Source of the DNA: Liquorilactobacillus vini DSM 20605
GTDB taxonomy: Bacteria > Bacillota > Bacilli > Lactobacillales > Lactobacillaceae
Direction: 5' to 3'
Assembly: GCF_000255495.1 (NCBI RefSeq)
Contig: NZ_AHYZ01000167.1
Coordinates: forward strand, 1-57,896
DNA length: 57,896 bases
Position 1 is the stretch's first letter. Each line of letters starts with the position of its first letter. The notes below the pieces were generated by a model. The model was not told the origin of the DNA, ran no database searches, and saw only the letters and a list, made by a program, of their open reading frames with translations. A program made the position numbers and the translations under genes. This document shows positions 33,953 to 42,229 of the stretch, in pieces.

Positions 33953-35338
33953 CTAATTACTCTCCTTTGAAATTTGCTCATTATTTTGAGGTGTGTCTTT
34001 ATTTTCTTCAACATGCCGGCGAACTTCCAGCCAATCAATATAATTTCGGTTAAAATCAGTAATTTTTAAATCAAATTGTCCTAGTGTAATTACCATATCC
34101 TGCTTAATTTGATAATTTTCCAATAGATAACCAGCAATCGTAACACTATCTGACTCATCAAAGTTGCGATTTTTAGCACGGAAAAACCGTTCAAAATCGT
34201 ATAAAGTAGTTTTACCAGAAACTTTGTAAGAACCACTCTTATTTTTAATAATATACTCACTCGAAACGTCATCTATTTCATCTTTAACGACCCCAAACAA
34301 CTCTTCATAAATATCCTTGTCCGTGACAATTCCGCTTGTTCCACCATATTCATCTAAAACAACGACGATTGGCGTCTTTTTACTGATCATCTGCTGCAAA
34401 AGTTTTTGAATTGGTGTTACTTCAGGAACAGTAATGATCGTTCGCAATAACTTGCTGACACGAACATTAGCATCAACTTGAGCCTGACGAATCAAATCAT
34501 AAATATAGACGTAACCTAAGATCCGATCTTTATCATTATTAGCAACCACTGGAAAACGACTAAAACCCTTGCGCAAATAATAATTGATTACCGTTTTGAC
34601 AGTATCGGTGATATCAACAACTTCCAAGCTAGTCCGATCGACCATGATATCTTTAGCAACTTTATCGTTAAAGTCAAAGGCTCTTTGCATATAAAGCAGG
34701 TCATTTTTGTCAAGCTGTCCTCCGCTGACTGCATTCCGAGATAATCGCAGGATCTCAGCTTGTGATAAAACATCATCACTTTCATCAGCCGGCTTGAGTC
34801 CCATCAAATGAATGATTACTCCAGCCGAAGCATTCAACAATCTAACAAATGGATAAAAAATGATATGGAAATAATGCAAGGGATTAACAACCCGCATCAT
34901 CATTCTCATTGGCATATCAATGCTCAGGTTCTTAGGAACGATTTCGGTTAAAACAACCTCTAAATAAGTCAACAATAAAACTCCTAAAATCGCTCCAATA
35001 ATGCTGAGACCGCTGCGCTCGATCGGAGTAACCTTTAATAAATTAACAATCAGCAATTCAATTGTTTCTTCACCGATCCAGCCGAGAATAATCCCCGAAA
35101 GTGTTACTCCGACTTGAGTTGTTGACAAGTACTCATTTAAGTTCTGCACCATTTTTAATGCGCGCAAGAGTTTGCGCCGGTTTCCTTTGCCAGCTTCCAA
35201 GACACTCTCCAAGGCACTTTTTCTAGTTTGAACTAAAGCAAATTCCGCCGCCACAAAAAAAGCAGCAAAGAAAAACACAATTAGGATAATAAGCAAGTTA
35301 ATTGCTAGCTGACCATCCGTCAAATTTTCATTCCCCAT
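33953..35338 (-). CDS. CNNM/CBS-domain transporter-family membrane protein (HlyC/CorC type)
   Basis: Annotated 'hemolysin-like', but the architecture is a CNNM (DUF21) membrane domain of about three to four helices (residues 10-180), paired CBS domains (DRTSLEVVDITDTV to VVVLDEYGGTSGIVTDKDIYEELFG), and a C-terminal CorC/HlyC domain (YLLENYQIKQDMVITLGQFDLKI region, ITDFNRNYIDWLEV). Relatives take part in Mg2+ or metal efflux. The start is uncertain: TTG 35380, ATG 35338 (used) or a TTG a few codons later after GGGGA. It precedes proBA and is probably in the same transcript. Confidence 0.88.
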   Translation of the reverse strand: MGNENLTDGQLAINLLIILIVFFFAAFFVAAEFALVQTRKSALESVLEAGKGNRRKLLRALKMVQNLNEYLSTTQVGVTLSGIILGWIGEETIELLIVNLLKVTPIERSGLSIIGAILGVLLLTYLEVVLTEIVPKNLSIDMPMRMMMRVVNPLHYFHIIFYPFVRLLNASAGVIIHLMGLKPADESDDVLSQAEILRLSRNAVSGGQLDKNDLLYMQRAFDFNDKVAKDIMVDRTSLEVVDITDTVKTVINYYLRKGFSRFPVVANNDKDRILGYVYIYDLIRQAQVDANVRVSKLLRTIITVPEVTPIQKLLQQMISKKTPIVVVLDEYGGTSGIVTDKDIYEELFGVVKDEIDDVSSEYIIKNKSGSYKVSGKTTLYDFERFFRAKNRNFDESDSVTIAGYLLENYQIKQDMVITLGQFDLKITDFNRNYIDWLEVRRHVEENKDTPQNNEQISKESN

Positions 35339-35439
35339 TTCATCAAGATTACAAGTAATATCATAACATTTTTTCAACAATCTTTGATAGCCTATTAACC
35401 TAAATTACGGCAATCGTGAAAATTTTGTTGGTTTTGTTA

Positions 35440-35470
35440 AAAAAAATAGCGTTGTATTTCAAACAACGCT
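35440..35470 (-). terminator. Intrinsic terminator after the 159-aa gene
   Basis: AGCGTTGT (35448-35455) with ACAACGCT (35463-35470), 7-nt loop, flanked by eight A on the plus strand (T-run for minus transcripts) and by gttttttc for plus transcripts, so it can act both ways. Confidence 0.88.
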
Positions 35471-35490
35471 GTTTTTTCTTTTCTAATCAA

Positions 35491-35970
35491 CTAGTTTTTA
35501 GCTTCTCGACTGTTTTCAAATATTTGCTGCAAGTCTGTTTGCAAAACCTGAGCAATTTTCTGAACTAATGATTGTTGTTTTTGTTCAGCTTCACTAACCA
35601 TGCCACAGCTATCGATCCGTAACCCTGAAGCATTAATTTTATCAGCAATAACAATCAAATTAATTATCACATCTGTTTGTTTTTCCAAATTAAAAAAATT
35701 ATCAATATGCTTGACATTGGCAAATGGCAGATTAATGATTCCCGTTTCAAGCAGGATCGAAACTGTTTGTCCATTAAAATTCAACGGCTGTTCGAGTCGG
35801 CTCAACGCTTGCTTTGTCAACATTTTTTCAAATTGCTCAACTAATTTTTGGGTGAGTCGTAAAACAACTGATTGATCAGCTGCTTCCGTTAATTTTATTT
35901 GTGGCAGCACTTTTTCTTGGTAATCTTCATTTTCCACCTGGTGGATAAAATCAGCGACCTTGATTTTCAT
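35491..35970 (-). CDS. Hypothetical soluble protein, 159 aa
   Basis: No family recognised. The protein is acidic, with long amphipathic helices (QSVVLRLTQKLVEQFEKML; AEQKQQSLVQKIAQVL) flanking a central strand-rich segment (QTVSILLETGIINLPFANV, DVIINLIVIADKI). There is no signal peptide or membrane helix. One Cys occurs in the stretch RIDSCGMVSEAEQ. The ribosome-binding site is weak (GGATGTG). It is bounded downstream by a terminator and sits alone between the CNNM gene and the NAD-binding gene. Confidence 0.7.
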   Translation of the reverse strand: MKIKVADFIHQVENEDYQEKVLPQIKLTEAADQSVVLRLTQKLVEQFEKMLTKQALSRLEQPLNFNGQTVSILLETGIINLPFANVKHIDNFFNLEKQTDVIINLIVIADKINASGLRIDSCGMVSEAEQKQQSLVQKIAQVLQTDLQQIFENSREAKN

Positions 35971-36066
35971 ATATTCACATCCAAACTGCTTTTATAATAT
36001 CAACTTAATCCTATTCATCTTAAAAGCTAGTTTACGGATTGTCAAACTTACTTGATATTTAATTGC

Positions 36067-36714
36067 TTAATAAATTGTCACTGATTTTTGCAAGAGCCGA
36101 CTTTTGCCCCCTAGCAAGACATGCTTGACTTCAAGGGCAAACTGCTGGCGTGAAAGCGGCTGCCACTTTGCCAAGTAGTGGCCAAGCAATGGTAAATGCT
36201 GACCAAATAATAGCAACTGAGCTAATATCCAAGTGCTTTGACGCTGAGGATGATAAATCAAGCTTGGATAAAGAAAGACTGCTCTTGTTTTCAGTTGCTC
36301 AGTTAATATTTTTTCAGTTTCACGTTTAGTAACTAAATAATTTTTCAGCACTCTTGGAGCAGTTTGGGCTGATACAAACAGCATTTTTACTGATCGATTT
36401 TCCTTAATTGCTGCTACTAGCGGTAAAATTGGCTTAATTGTCAATTGCTGATACGCTTGCTGGTTTTTAGCCAACAATACTCCTAATAAATCAACTACCC
36501 AATCTTGATCAGCAAGGATTTCAACCCACTTGGGCGTTTGTTTTTGCAAATCTGCCCTCAGCCATTTAACTTGCGGAAATTTTTCTTTTAATTGTAAGCT
36601 TCCACCTGAACGAGAAATACTAGTGATGCCAAATTGCGGATCCTTAGCCAGCTGCTCTAATATTCCTTGACCAACAAAACCGGATCCTCCTAGCAAAACT
36701 ATTTTAATTGTCAT
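36067..36714 (-). CDS. NAD(P)-binding atypical SDR (NmrA/YwnB-like)
   Basis: 215-residue Rossmann-fold protein. IVLLGGSGFVGQGIL is the dinucleotide-binding loop; SISRSGG follows strand 2, and a strand-5 segment MLFVSAQTAPRVLKNYLVTKRETEKIL places Tyr and Lys in an atypical YxxxK arrangement (YLVTK). FLYPSLIYH corresponds to the PS/T segment after strand 6. Relatives include NADH-ubiquinone-subunit-like and NmrA-type proteins. ATG 36714 is preferred over 36741 because GGTGGG lies just upstream. The reaction is unknown. Confidence 0.8.
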   Translation of the reverse strand: MTIKIVLLGGSGFVGQGILEQLAKDPQFGITSISRSGGSLQLKEKFPQVKWLRADLQKQTPKWVEILADQDWVVDLLGVLLAKNQQAYQQLTIKPILPLVAAIKENRSVKMLFVSAQTAPRVLKNYLVTKRETEKILTEQLKTRAVFLYPSLIYHPQRQSTWILAQLLLFGQHLPLLGHYLAKWQPLSRQQFALEVKHVLLGGKSRLLQKSVTIY

Positions 36715-36755
36715 TTTCCCACCACCAATTTTGACTATCATACCAATTTTAAAAC

Positions 36756-36797
36756 TAAAAATAAAATAACAGGCCTCGTCGTAACGAAACCTGCTAT
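36756..36797 (-). terminator. Intrinsic terminator after pox
   Basis: On the minus strand ATAGCAGG..CCTGTTAT (36790-36797 with 36766-36773), continued inward through two G-T pairs and TCGT/ACGA to a TACG tetraloop; about 14 bp in all. It is followed by TTTATTTTTAG. Confidence 0.88.
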
Positions 36798-36815
36798 TCC
36801 AGCTAAACTTTATTT

Positions 36816-38558
36816 TTAGAAGAATTGCCGCATAATATCTTTTAACGGAGGTAATTCAGGAATCTTCCAATAATTTTCAAGATACTCCTGACCAAATTTC
36901 ATGTAGCCTTTAGCTTCATCCATGACGATTTTGCCTGGCAATGGAGCATTATCTTGAACATAAGCATTAATCAAAACTGGCTTGTCAGTCACTTTATAGG
37001 CCTTATCAAGCGCCTGCTTAAATTCAGCGTTGCTTTTGACGTTAAAACCAATCCCGCCACAAGCTTCAGCAAATTTAGCATAATCCAAATCAGCCAGATC
37101 AATTTGGTAATTCAGTTGACCAGCTGACTGTTGTTCATATTCGATGAATGCTAATTTTTGATTGTTCAAAACCACACAGATAATGGGCAGCTTATATTTA
37201 ACAGCAGTTACAAAGTCTTGCATCACCATTGCAAAAGCACCATCACCATTCAGCGTCAAGACTTGGCGATCAGGATAAGCAACTTGAGCAGCAATTGCTC
37301 CTGGCAAACCACAACCCATAGTACCGAGCCACGCAGAGATCGCAAATTGCTGATCTTTTTTTACATGCAGATAGCGAGCACTCCAAGATGTTGAAGTTCC
37401 AACATCAATTGAATAAACCATATTATCAGGTGCTGTTTCATCAATGTAAGCAACTAAACTTTCCGGTGATGCTGGCGCTGTATCCAGTTTACGTTTAGCT
37501 TGCATCCATTTGTTCCAGTTACTCATATTCTTTTGACAAGCATCCAAGAATTTATCGTCTGAACGCAACTGGCCTTTTTGATTTAATTGGGTAATAACTT
37601 TAGCAACATCGCCCTGAATAGCTACATCAACGCTGTAACGTTTGCCAAGATTTTCCGCTTTAATGTCAACTTGGATACATTTAGCTTGTGCCTTATTAGG
37701 CAAATATGGACGATATGGATAGTTAGTCCCTAATAAAACCAACAAGTCCGCACTCTTCATTGCTTCATAAGCCGGTTTAGTTCCTAATTTACCAACATTG
37801 CCCAATGAATTAGGGTGATCATCCGCAACTGTACCTTTCGCTGGCAATGTTTCAATAAATGGAATCTTATTTTGTTCCACAAACTGTTGAATAGCAGCTC
37901 CCGCCGCTGATTCCTTAGCGCCAACGCCTAATAAGACGATTGGTTTAACAGCCTGCTGAATCAACTCAGCAGCTTGATCTAATTGATTTGAATCAATTTC
38001 TGGTTTGCTTAAAGCAAAAGCCTTGGCAGAAGACTTATAAGCTGTTTTTAATTTCTGATCTGGAATATCATCTGGAATCGTCAAGACAGCTACGCCTTTA
38101 TTTTCATAAGCGCTGCGAACGGCTTGATCAACAACTTCAGCTAAGTTATCGACTGAAGAAATTGAACGGTTGAAAACAGCTACATCATCAAAGAGCTTAG
38201 CCGTATTAACTTCTTGGAAATAGCCCTCATTCAAAGATTTTGAGGTTACCTGACCAAGAAGTGCTAAAACTGGAACATGATCCATCTTGGCATCATATAG
38301 ACCATTAAGTAAATGAATGGCACCTGGGCCACCAATTGATAAACAAACACCTAATTTGCCAGTATACTTAGCCTCAGCTGCCGCTGCTAAAGCGGCTACT
38401 TCTTCATGTCTAACTTGAATAAATTTGACCTGATCTTTTTGCCGCCGCAAAGCATCCACAGTCGTATCAATTGAATCGCCAGGTAATCCATAAACCGTTT
38501 TTACTCCCCAATCCACTAATACATTAACTAGCAGATCCGCACCTTTTAAATTTGCCAT
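36816..38558 (-). CDS. pox: Pyruvate oxidase
   Basis: Thiamine-diphosphate/FAD enzyme converting pyruvate, phosphate and O2 to acetyl-phosphate, CO2 and H2O2. Features: VYGLPGDSID and RHEEVAA (catalytic Glu) in the pyrimidine domain, GQVTSKSLNEGYFQEV, a central FAD domain (LLGVGAKESAAGA, LLVLLGTNYPYRPYLP), and the ThDP motif from NGDGAFAM to LNNQKLAF. At 580 residues it is slightly shorter than the roughly 600-residue lactobacillar enzyme. GGGAGTG precedes its ATG, and a terminator follows, so it is monocistronic. The upstream region carries a promoter and a repeat array, suggesting control by redox or carbon status. Confidence 0.94.
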   Translation of the reverse strand: MANLKGADLLVNVLVDWGVKTVYGLPGDSIDTTVDALRRQKDQVKFIQVRHEEVAALAAAAEAKYTGKLGVCLSIGGPGAIHLLNGLYDAKMDHVPVLALLGQVTSKSLNEGYFQEVNTAKLFDDVAVFNRSISSVDNLAEVVDQAVRSAYENKGVAVLTIPDDIPDQKLKTAYKSSAKAFALSKPEIDSNQLDQAAELIQQAVKPIVLLGVGAKESAAGAAIQQFVEQNKIPFIETLPAKGTVADDHPNSLGNVGKLGTKPAYEAMKSADLLVLLGTNYPYRPYLPNKAQAKCIQVDIKAENLGKRYSVDVAIQGDVAKVITQLNQKGQLRSDDKFLDACQKNMSNWNKWMQAKRKLDTAPASPESLVAYIDETAPDNMVYSIDVGTSTSWSARYLHVKKDQQFAISAWLGTMGCGLPGAIAAQVAYPDRQVLTLNGDGAFAMVMQDFVTAVKYKLPIICVVLNNQKLAFIEYEQQSAGQLNYQIDLADLDYAKFAEACGGIGFNVKSNAEFKQALDKAYKVTDKPVLINAYVQDNAPLPGKIVMDEAKGYMKFGQEYLENYWKIPELPPLKDIMRQFF

Positions 38559-38606
38559 ACTAACACTCCCTATTTAATCTAGTTCCGAAAAACTGAATCT
38601 AAATCT

Positions 38607-38634
38607 ATTCTAACGCAAAAAAAGTTTTGCACAA
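38607..38634 (-). promoter_or_regulatory. Candidate promoter of pox
   Basis: On the minus strand TTGTGC (38629-38634), 16 nt, TAGAAT (38607-38612); about 50 nt before the pox ATG. The match is moderate. Confidence 0.4.
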
Positions 38635-38651
38635 CAATAATCTGCTTGATT

Positions 38652-38792
38652 TTCACAAAAAAATTACTTTTTTCGGCTTGAAATCAGTTTTTTCACAAAT
38701 TTTAAACTCAGGAGTCCTCAGATTTGTCACCAGATTCCAAACATATTCACAAACTTCAAAGCTTTCGTTCGATTTTGTAGGTAATTTCACAA
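38652..38792 (-). repeat. Four direct TTGTGAA half-sites upstream of pox
   Basis: TTGTGAA (plus strand TTCACAA) occurs at 38652-38658, 38692-38698, 38746-38752 and 38786-38792, all in the same orientation, with start-to-start spacings of 40, 54 and 40 bp. They lie about 50 to 185 bp upstream of the predicted pox start. TTGTGAA is one half of the Rex operator (TTGTGAA-N4-TTCACAA), and TGTGA is the Crp/Fnr half-site. No full palindrome is present, so the binding protein is unknown. Confidence 0.5.
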
Positions 38793-38829
38793 TAAAATAA
38801 AAAACCAAAAAGGGCACCCTCTCTGATTT
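38791..38829 (-). terminator. Intrinsic terminator after the YkuD-like gene
   Basis: Arms 38817-38829 and 38802-38814 pair over 13 positions including several G-T pairs, with AGGG/CCCT at the tip, followed on the minus strand by TTTATTTTATT. Confidence 0.7.
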
Positions 38830-38839
38830 TTCTATTTTG

Positions 38840-39469
38840 TTAGTTACGTTCAATTAACATCGTCGTATTCGCTGGAATATTTCGATAAAACCACTTGGCA
38901 TCCCTGACCGATAACCAGATATTGCCTTGCGTGTTCGGAATATCTTTTTGATCTCCTAACGAAGCGGCCTCGGTACTAATAAAGTCCCGATTAACATTGG
39001 TCGGCACAGATTGAATTAAGTTTTTCCCTGACTCTTTCCAAGCAATCCAGTATTTGCCGCCTTGATTAGTTGCAGGATTATAGTAAAATTCACCACGATT
39101 ACCCCTTAATTGATATGTTCCAGGCAATACCCGATCAGCCTGTTTATTTTTTTGCCAGCTAGCTGAAATGTACATCGTATAAATCTTTTTATTCTTGGAA
39201 TACAAATAAAGTTTTTGTTTAGCTAAACTAACTTTAACTTTTAATTCATCCACGCGACTGTTTTTAATCTCTGGATATTTAATAGTTTGTGAAGATTTAT
39301 GCCAATCAATTGGATAGCGTAAATGATTACTATGAAGCTGCTTCGCCTTTTTGGCGTCTTGTTTAAGTTCAATTGCTCTTTGCTGCTCAGCATGTTTAAC
39401 ATAAAAATAACTAGCACCAGCTGCTACTACTAAGAATAGTGCAACTACCCACGCGATAAACTTTTTCAT
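38840..39469 (-). CDS. YkuD (L,D-transpeptidase)-fold protein lacking catalytic residues
   Basis: 209 residues with an N-terminal membrane anchor (FIAWVVALFLVVAAGASYFYV) and an extracytoplasmic YkuD domain from about residue 76: VKVSLAKQKLYLYS, then RVLPGTYQLRGNRG. In active enzymes this ends SHGCIRM; here the matching stretch is NTQGNIWLSVRDAKWFY (residues 179-195), with Asn183 where the nucleophilic Cys should be and Gln in place of His. The earlier His motif is also missing (KYWIAWKESG). It is therefore probably a non-catalytic wall-binding protein. It overlaps the ABC-F gene by 4 nt. Confidence 0.82.
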   Translation of the reverse strand: MKKFIAWVVALFLVVAAGASYFYVKHAEQQRAIELKQDAKKAKQLHSNHLRYPIDWHKSSQTIKYPEIKNSRVDELKVKVSLAKQKLYLYSKNKKIYTMYISASWQKNKQADRVLPGTYQLRGNRGEFYYNPATNQGGKYWIAWKESGKNLIQSVPTNVNRDFISTEAASLGDQKDIPNTQGNIWLSVRDAKWFYRNIPANTTMLIERN

Positions 39470-41019
39470 CGTTTATTTCCTCCCAAACGAATATTTTCAA
39501 CATTTAGAACCTGATCGATCCATCCCTGATAAAAATCAGCTTCATGCGTAACTAGTAAAACATTTCCCGCAAAAGCCTTCAAAGCTTGCTTCAAAGCCGC
39601 CTTCGTCTGATCATCCAAATGGTTAGTCGGTTCATCCATTATTAAAAAATTTGCTGGCGTCAATGCAAGCAAACATAGCTTGACTTTAGTCTGCTCACCG
39701 CCACTTAATAACTTGATTGGCTGCATAATGTTCCCGGCACTCAAGCCCACTCGCGCTAAATGTTGCCGAATTATTTTAGGCTCAAGCTTTGGGTATTGAT
39801 CATGAACAATTTTTAACGGTGTCTGTTGTGAATTAGGCCAAATTAGATCTTGACTGAAATAACCAACCTTAGCTGCTGCTACAAAAGAAGCTTTGCCGCC
39901 AAAAACTGGGATCAATCCCAAAATCGACTTGATTAAGGTTGACTTGCCAACCCCATTAAAACCCTTTAAAACCATTTTTTCACCATGACTCAAGGTAAAA
40001 GAAACCGGCTTAAGCAATGGTCGTTGGTAACCAACCGATAAATTCTTGACGGTCAAAGTTTCAGCTGATAGCAATTCCAAATAAGGAAAATTAAAATGTG
40101 CCGTCCGAGTATTTTCTGGTGGATCAACCAAAGTTAATTTATCTAATCTTTTCTGCCTAGATTTTGCGAGTGTTGAACGTGAACCAGCTTTATTCTTTCG
40201 GATGTAAGCTTCATCTTTTTCAATTTGACGTTGCTGTTTTTCATAAGCTTTTTGCTGACTTTCCAAACGCTGCTGTTTTTGTTTGATAGCTGCTTGAAAG
40301 CTTCCAGTATACTTAGTAATCTTCCCCAGTGAAACATCAATAATTGTATTTGTAACTCTCTCTAAGAAATTAAAGTCATGTGAAACGACCATGAAACTTC
40401 CCGGAAACGAATTCAAATAGCCAATCAACCATTCAATATGTTGCGTATCTAAATAGTTAGTTGGTTCATCAAGTAATAAAACATTCGGTTGCTCCAACAA
40501 CAGTTTGGCCAAAATAATTTTGGAACGTTGACCGCCACTACAACTTGAAACCTCACGTTCTTTCCCTAAAGCATCAATTCCTAGCCCGGTCATTACTTGA
40601 TCAATCTTGGTCTCAAGTTCATAAAAATCACCTGCTTCAAGCAGTTCTTGATAGCGACCAGCCTTTTCCAACAATTGATCAGCTGGTGCTTGGGCGTATT
40701 CTTCGTAACATTTAGCCTGCAATTCACTAATTCGATAAAGCTTAGCAAAGGCCGATTTCAAAAACTCAAAAATCGTCAAGCCGTGAGCTGTTTGGACATA
40801 CTGATCCAAGTACCCGATTGTAATTCCCTTTTGCCAACGAACATTTCCTTCATCTGGAAGTTGTTGACCAGTAACAATTTTAATCAAAGTACTCTTGCCA
40901 GCACCATTTTGACCAATCACCCCCATATGATCTTCCTTATTCAACTGAAAGCTAGCATTCTGGTATAGTCGTTTATCAGCAAATGACTGCGATAAGCCTT
41001 CAACTTCTAAAATACTCAT
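39466..41019 (-). CDS. ABC-F family ATPase
   Basis: 517-residue soluble protein with two ABC domains and no membrane segment; ABC-F proteins act on the ribosome in translation or antibiotic protection. Domain 1 has GQNGAGKSTLIK, SCSGGQRSKIILAKL and VLLLDEPTNYLD; domain 2 has GFNGVGKSTLIKS, LSGGEQTKVKLCLL and FLIMDEPTNHLD. The inter-domain linker is charged and helical (KQQRLESQQKAYEKQQRQIE region). GAGGGAG precedes its ATG. Subfamily is unresolved. It is the first gene of a pair with the YkuD-like gene. Confidence 0.93.
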   Translation of the reverse strand: MSILEVEGLSQSFADKRLYQNASFQLNKEDHMGVIGQNGAGKSTLIKIVTGQQLPDEGNVRWQKGITIGYLDQYVQTAHGLTIFEFLKSAFAKLYRISELQAKCYEEYAQAPADQLLEKAGRYQELLEAGDFYELETKIDQVMTGLGIDALGKEREVSSCSGGQRSKIILAKLLLEQPNVLLLDEPTNYLDTQHIEWLIGYLNSFPGSFMVVSHDFNFLERVTNTIIDVSLGKITKYTGSFQAAIKQKQQRLESQQKAYEKQQRQIEKDEAYIRKNKAGSRSTLAKSRQKRLDKLTLVDPPENTRTAHFNFPYLELLSAETLTVKNLSVGYQRPLLKPVSFTLSHGEKMVLKGFNGVGKSTLIKSILGLIPVFGGKASFVAAAKVGYFSQDLIWPNSQQTPLKIVHDQYPKLEPKIIRQHLARVGLSAGNIMQPIKLLSGGEQTKVKLCLLALTPANFLIMDEPTNHLDDQTKAALKQALKAFAGNVLLVTHEADFYQGWIDQVLNVENIRLGGNKR

Positions 41020-41061
41020 TTTTCTCCCTCTTACTTGGAATTATAACACCTAAAAAAATGC

Positions 41062-41102
41062 AAAAAAAAACCATCACAAAACGAAAACGCCTTATGCTGG
41101 TT
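41062..41102 (-). terminator. Probable terminator after the 46-aa gene
   Basis: On the minus strand AACCAGCA (41095-41102) pairs with TGATGGTT (41069-41076) with one mismatch, followed by nine T. The long loop makes it less certain. Confidence 0.55.
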
Positions 41103-41114
41103 AATTCTGATCAA

Positions 41115-41255
41115 TTAATTAGCTTTCTTTTCTAATTCTTCTCGGTCTTTTAAAAATGCTAAAACAGCTTGATGCTGTGCACGACGCTTTTTAATATTCT
41201 TTTGATTTACCGGGCGACGATCATTTGCGACCCCGACATGCGTATTCTGGGACAT
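41115..41255 (-). CDS. Small basic hypothetical protein, 46 aa
   Basis: ATG 41255 is preceded by GAAAGGAG at good spacing. The product is very basic in its centre (NQKNIKKRRAQHQAVLAFL) and helical, ending DREELEKKAN, with no Cys and no membrane segment. Such short, Lys/Arg-rich proteins near ABC-F or ribosomal-factor genes may bind RNA, but no family is recognised. It lies between the Rgg-type regulator and the ABC-F gene, same strand. Confidence 0.7.
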   Translation of the reverse strand: MSQNTHVGVANDRRPVNQKNIKKRRAQHQAVLAFLKDREELEKKAN

Positions 41256-41302
41256 TTCGCGGTTCTCCTTTCAATTAAACTAAGCATTTACATATTTTAC
41301 AC

Positions 41303-41321
41303 TGAAAGTTATCAACTTTCA
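41303..41321 (-). other. Hairpin downstream of the Rgg-type gene
   Basis: TGAAAGTT and AACTTTCA form a perfect 8-bp stem with a 3-nt loop, 15 nt after the regulator's stop codon. No T-run follows, so it is at best a weak terminator. Confidence 0.35.
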
Positions 41322-41335
41322 AGTTATCTCCGTTA

Positions 41336-42229
41336 TCAAACTCTCCGCTGACGACTACTTTCTTGCAAGCGGGTACTTAAAATATCTTGTAAAATAGTAA
41401 CTTGTTTTCGATACATATCTTCTAAGCCTAATTTTTGATATAATTCGAAGGTCGCTGAAATCGCTTTAATTCCTTCTTCATAATCGCCATCATCAATTAC
41501 TTTCAATCCTCTAAAGAAGTTTTTGCATCCCAACGCAAAAACATTGTCAGGTGATGTTTTAGTCTGTTCCAGCATTGTATAATATAAAGCTGTATCATTT
41601 TTCCGATTGGTCTTCATAAATAGTAAGATAACCCGACATAATACTCTGACTTTAAGATTCTCCATGCGAATATCACGCGACCCATCATCGCTAAACCATT
41701 CATGGCTTTCCAAAAGCTTTGCTAAAGAAGACCCATCAAATAAGAATAACGCATCAACCAATAGAGTGTATTCATAACGTGTCCAATACTGGCTGCGTGA
41801 TAAAAAATGAATGATCTCATGCCTTTCTGTTAAAAAGCTTTCATTCTTGCTTAGATACTTTTTCATACCACAAGCTAAAATCTCTAAATTATAAAATCTA
41901 ACTAATTGATTGTTCTGATAGCTCCGTTCAATTTTTCGTTCTAAAACTTTGATTTCATTTATATTTCGTTGTTGAAAAGCATCAATCAAGTTTTGATGAT
42001 ATTCCTGATAATGGGTATGTTCATTATTTTGTCTTTTGAAAAGCATAATAAATTCAGCTGCCCCAAGATTTAAACGATCTAAAATATGTAAGAAAGTATC
42101 TGCTGTTGTTTCAACCAGACCACTTTCATACTTGTAATACATTGATCTTGACAATAAGCCACCATAAATGGTCTTAGCTTTGATGCCTTTTGATGTTCTA
42201 ATACTCCTAATTAATTCTCCAGTTTTCAT
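41336..42229 (-). CDS. Rgg/GadR/MutR-family transcriptional regulator
   Basis: 297 residues. The N-terminal HTH (LIRSIRTSKGIKAKTIYGGLLSRSMYYKYESGLVETT split at the turn) is followed by a long all-helical repeat domain (residues 70-290), the layout of Rgg proteins of the RRNPP group that bind short peptide pheromones. The conserved YESG of the family is present. GGAGGAGG precedes its ATG. It sits next to a 558-bp gene-poor gap, where a peptide partner might be expected, but no convincing one is seen. The role is regulatory; targets unknown. Confidence 0.88.
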   Translation of the reverse strand: MKTGELIRSIRTSKGIKAKTIYGGLLSRSMYYKYESGLVETTADTFLHILDRLNLGAAEFIMLFKRQNNEHTHYQEYHQNLIDAFQQRNINEIKVLERKIERSYQNNQLVRFYNLEILACGMKKYLSKNESFLTERHEIIHFLSRSQYWTRYEYTLLVDALFLFDGSSLAKLLESHEWFSDDGSRDIRMENLKVRVLCRVILLFMKTNRKNDTALYYTMLEQTKTSPDNVFALGCKNFFRGLKVIDDGDYEEGIKAISATFELYQKLGLEDMYRKQVTILQDILSTRLQESSRQRRV

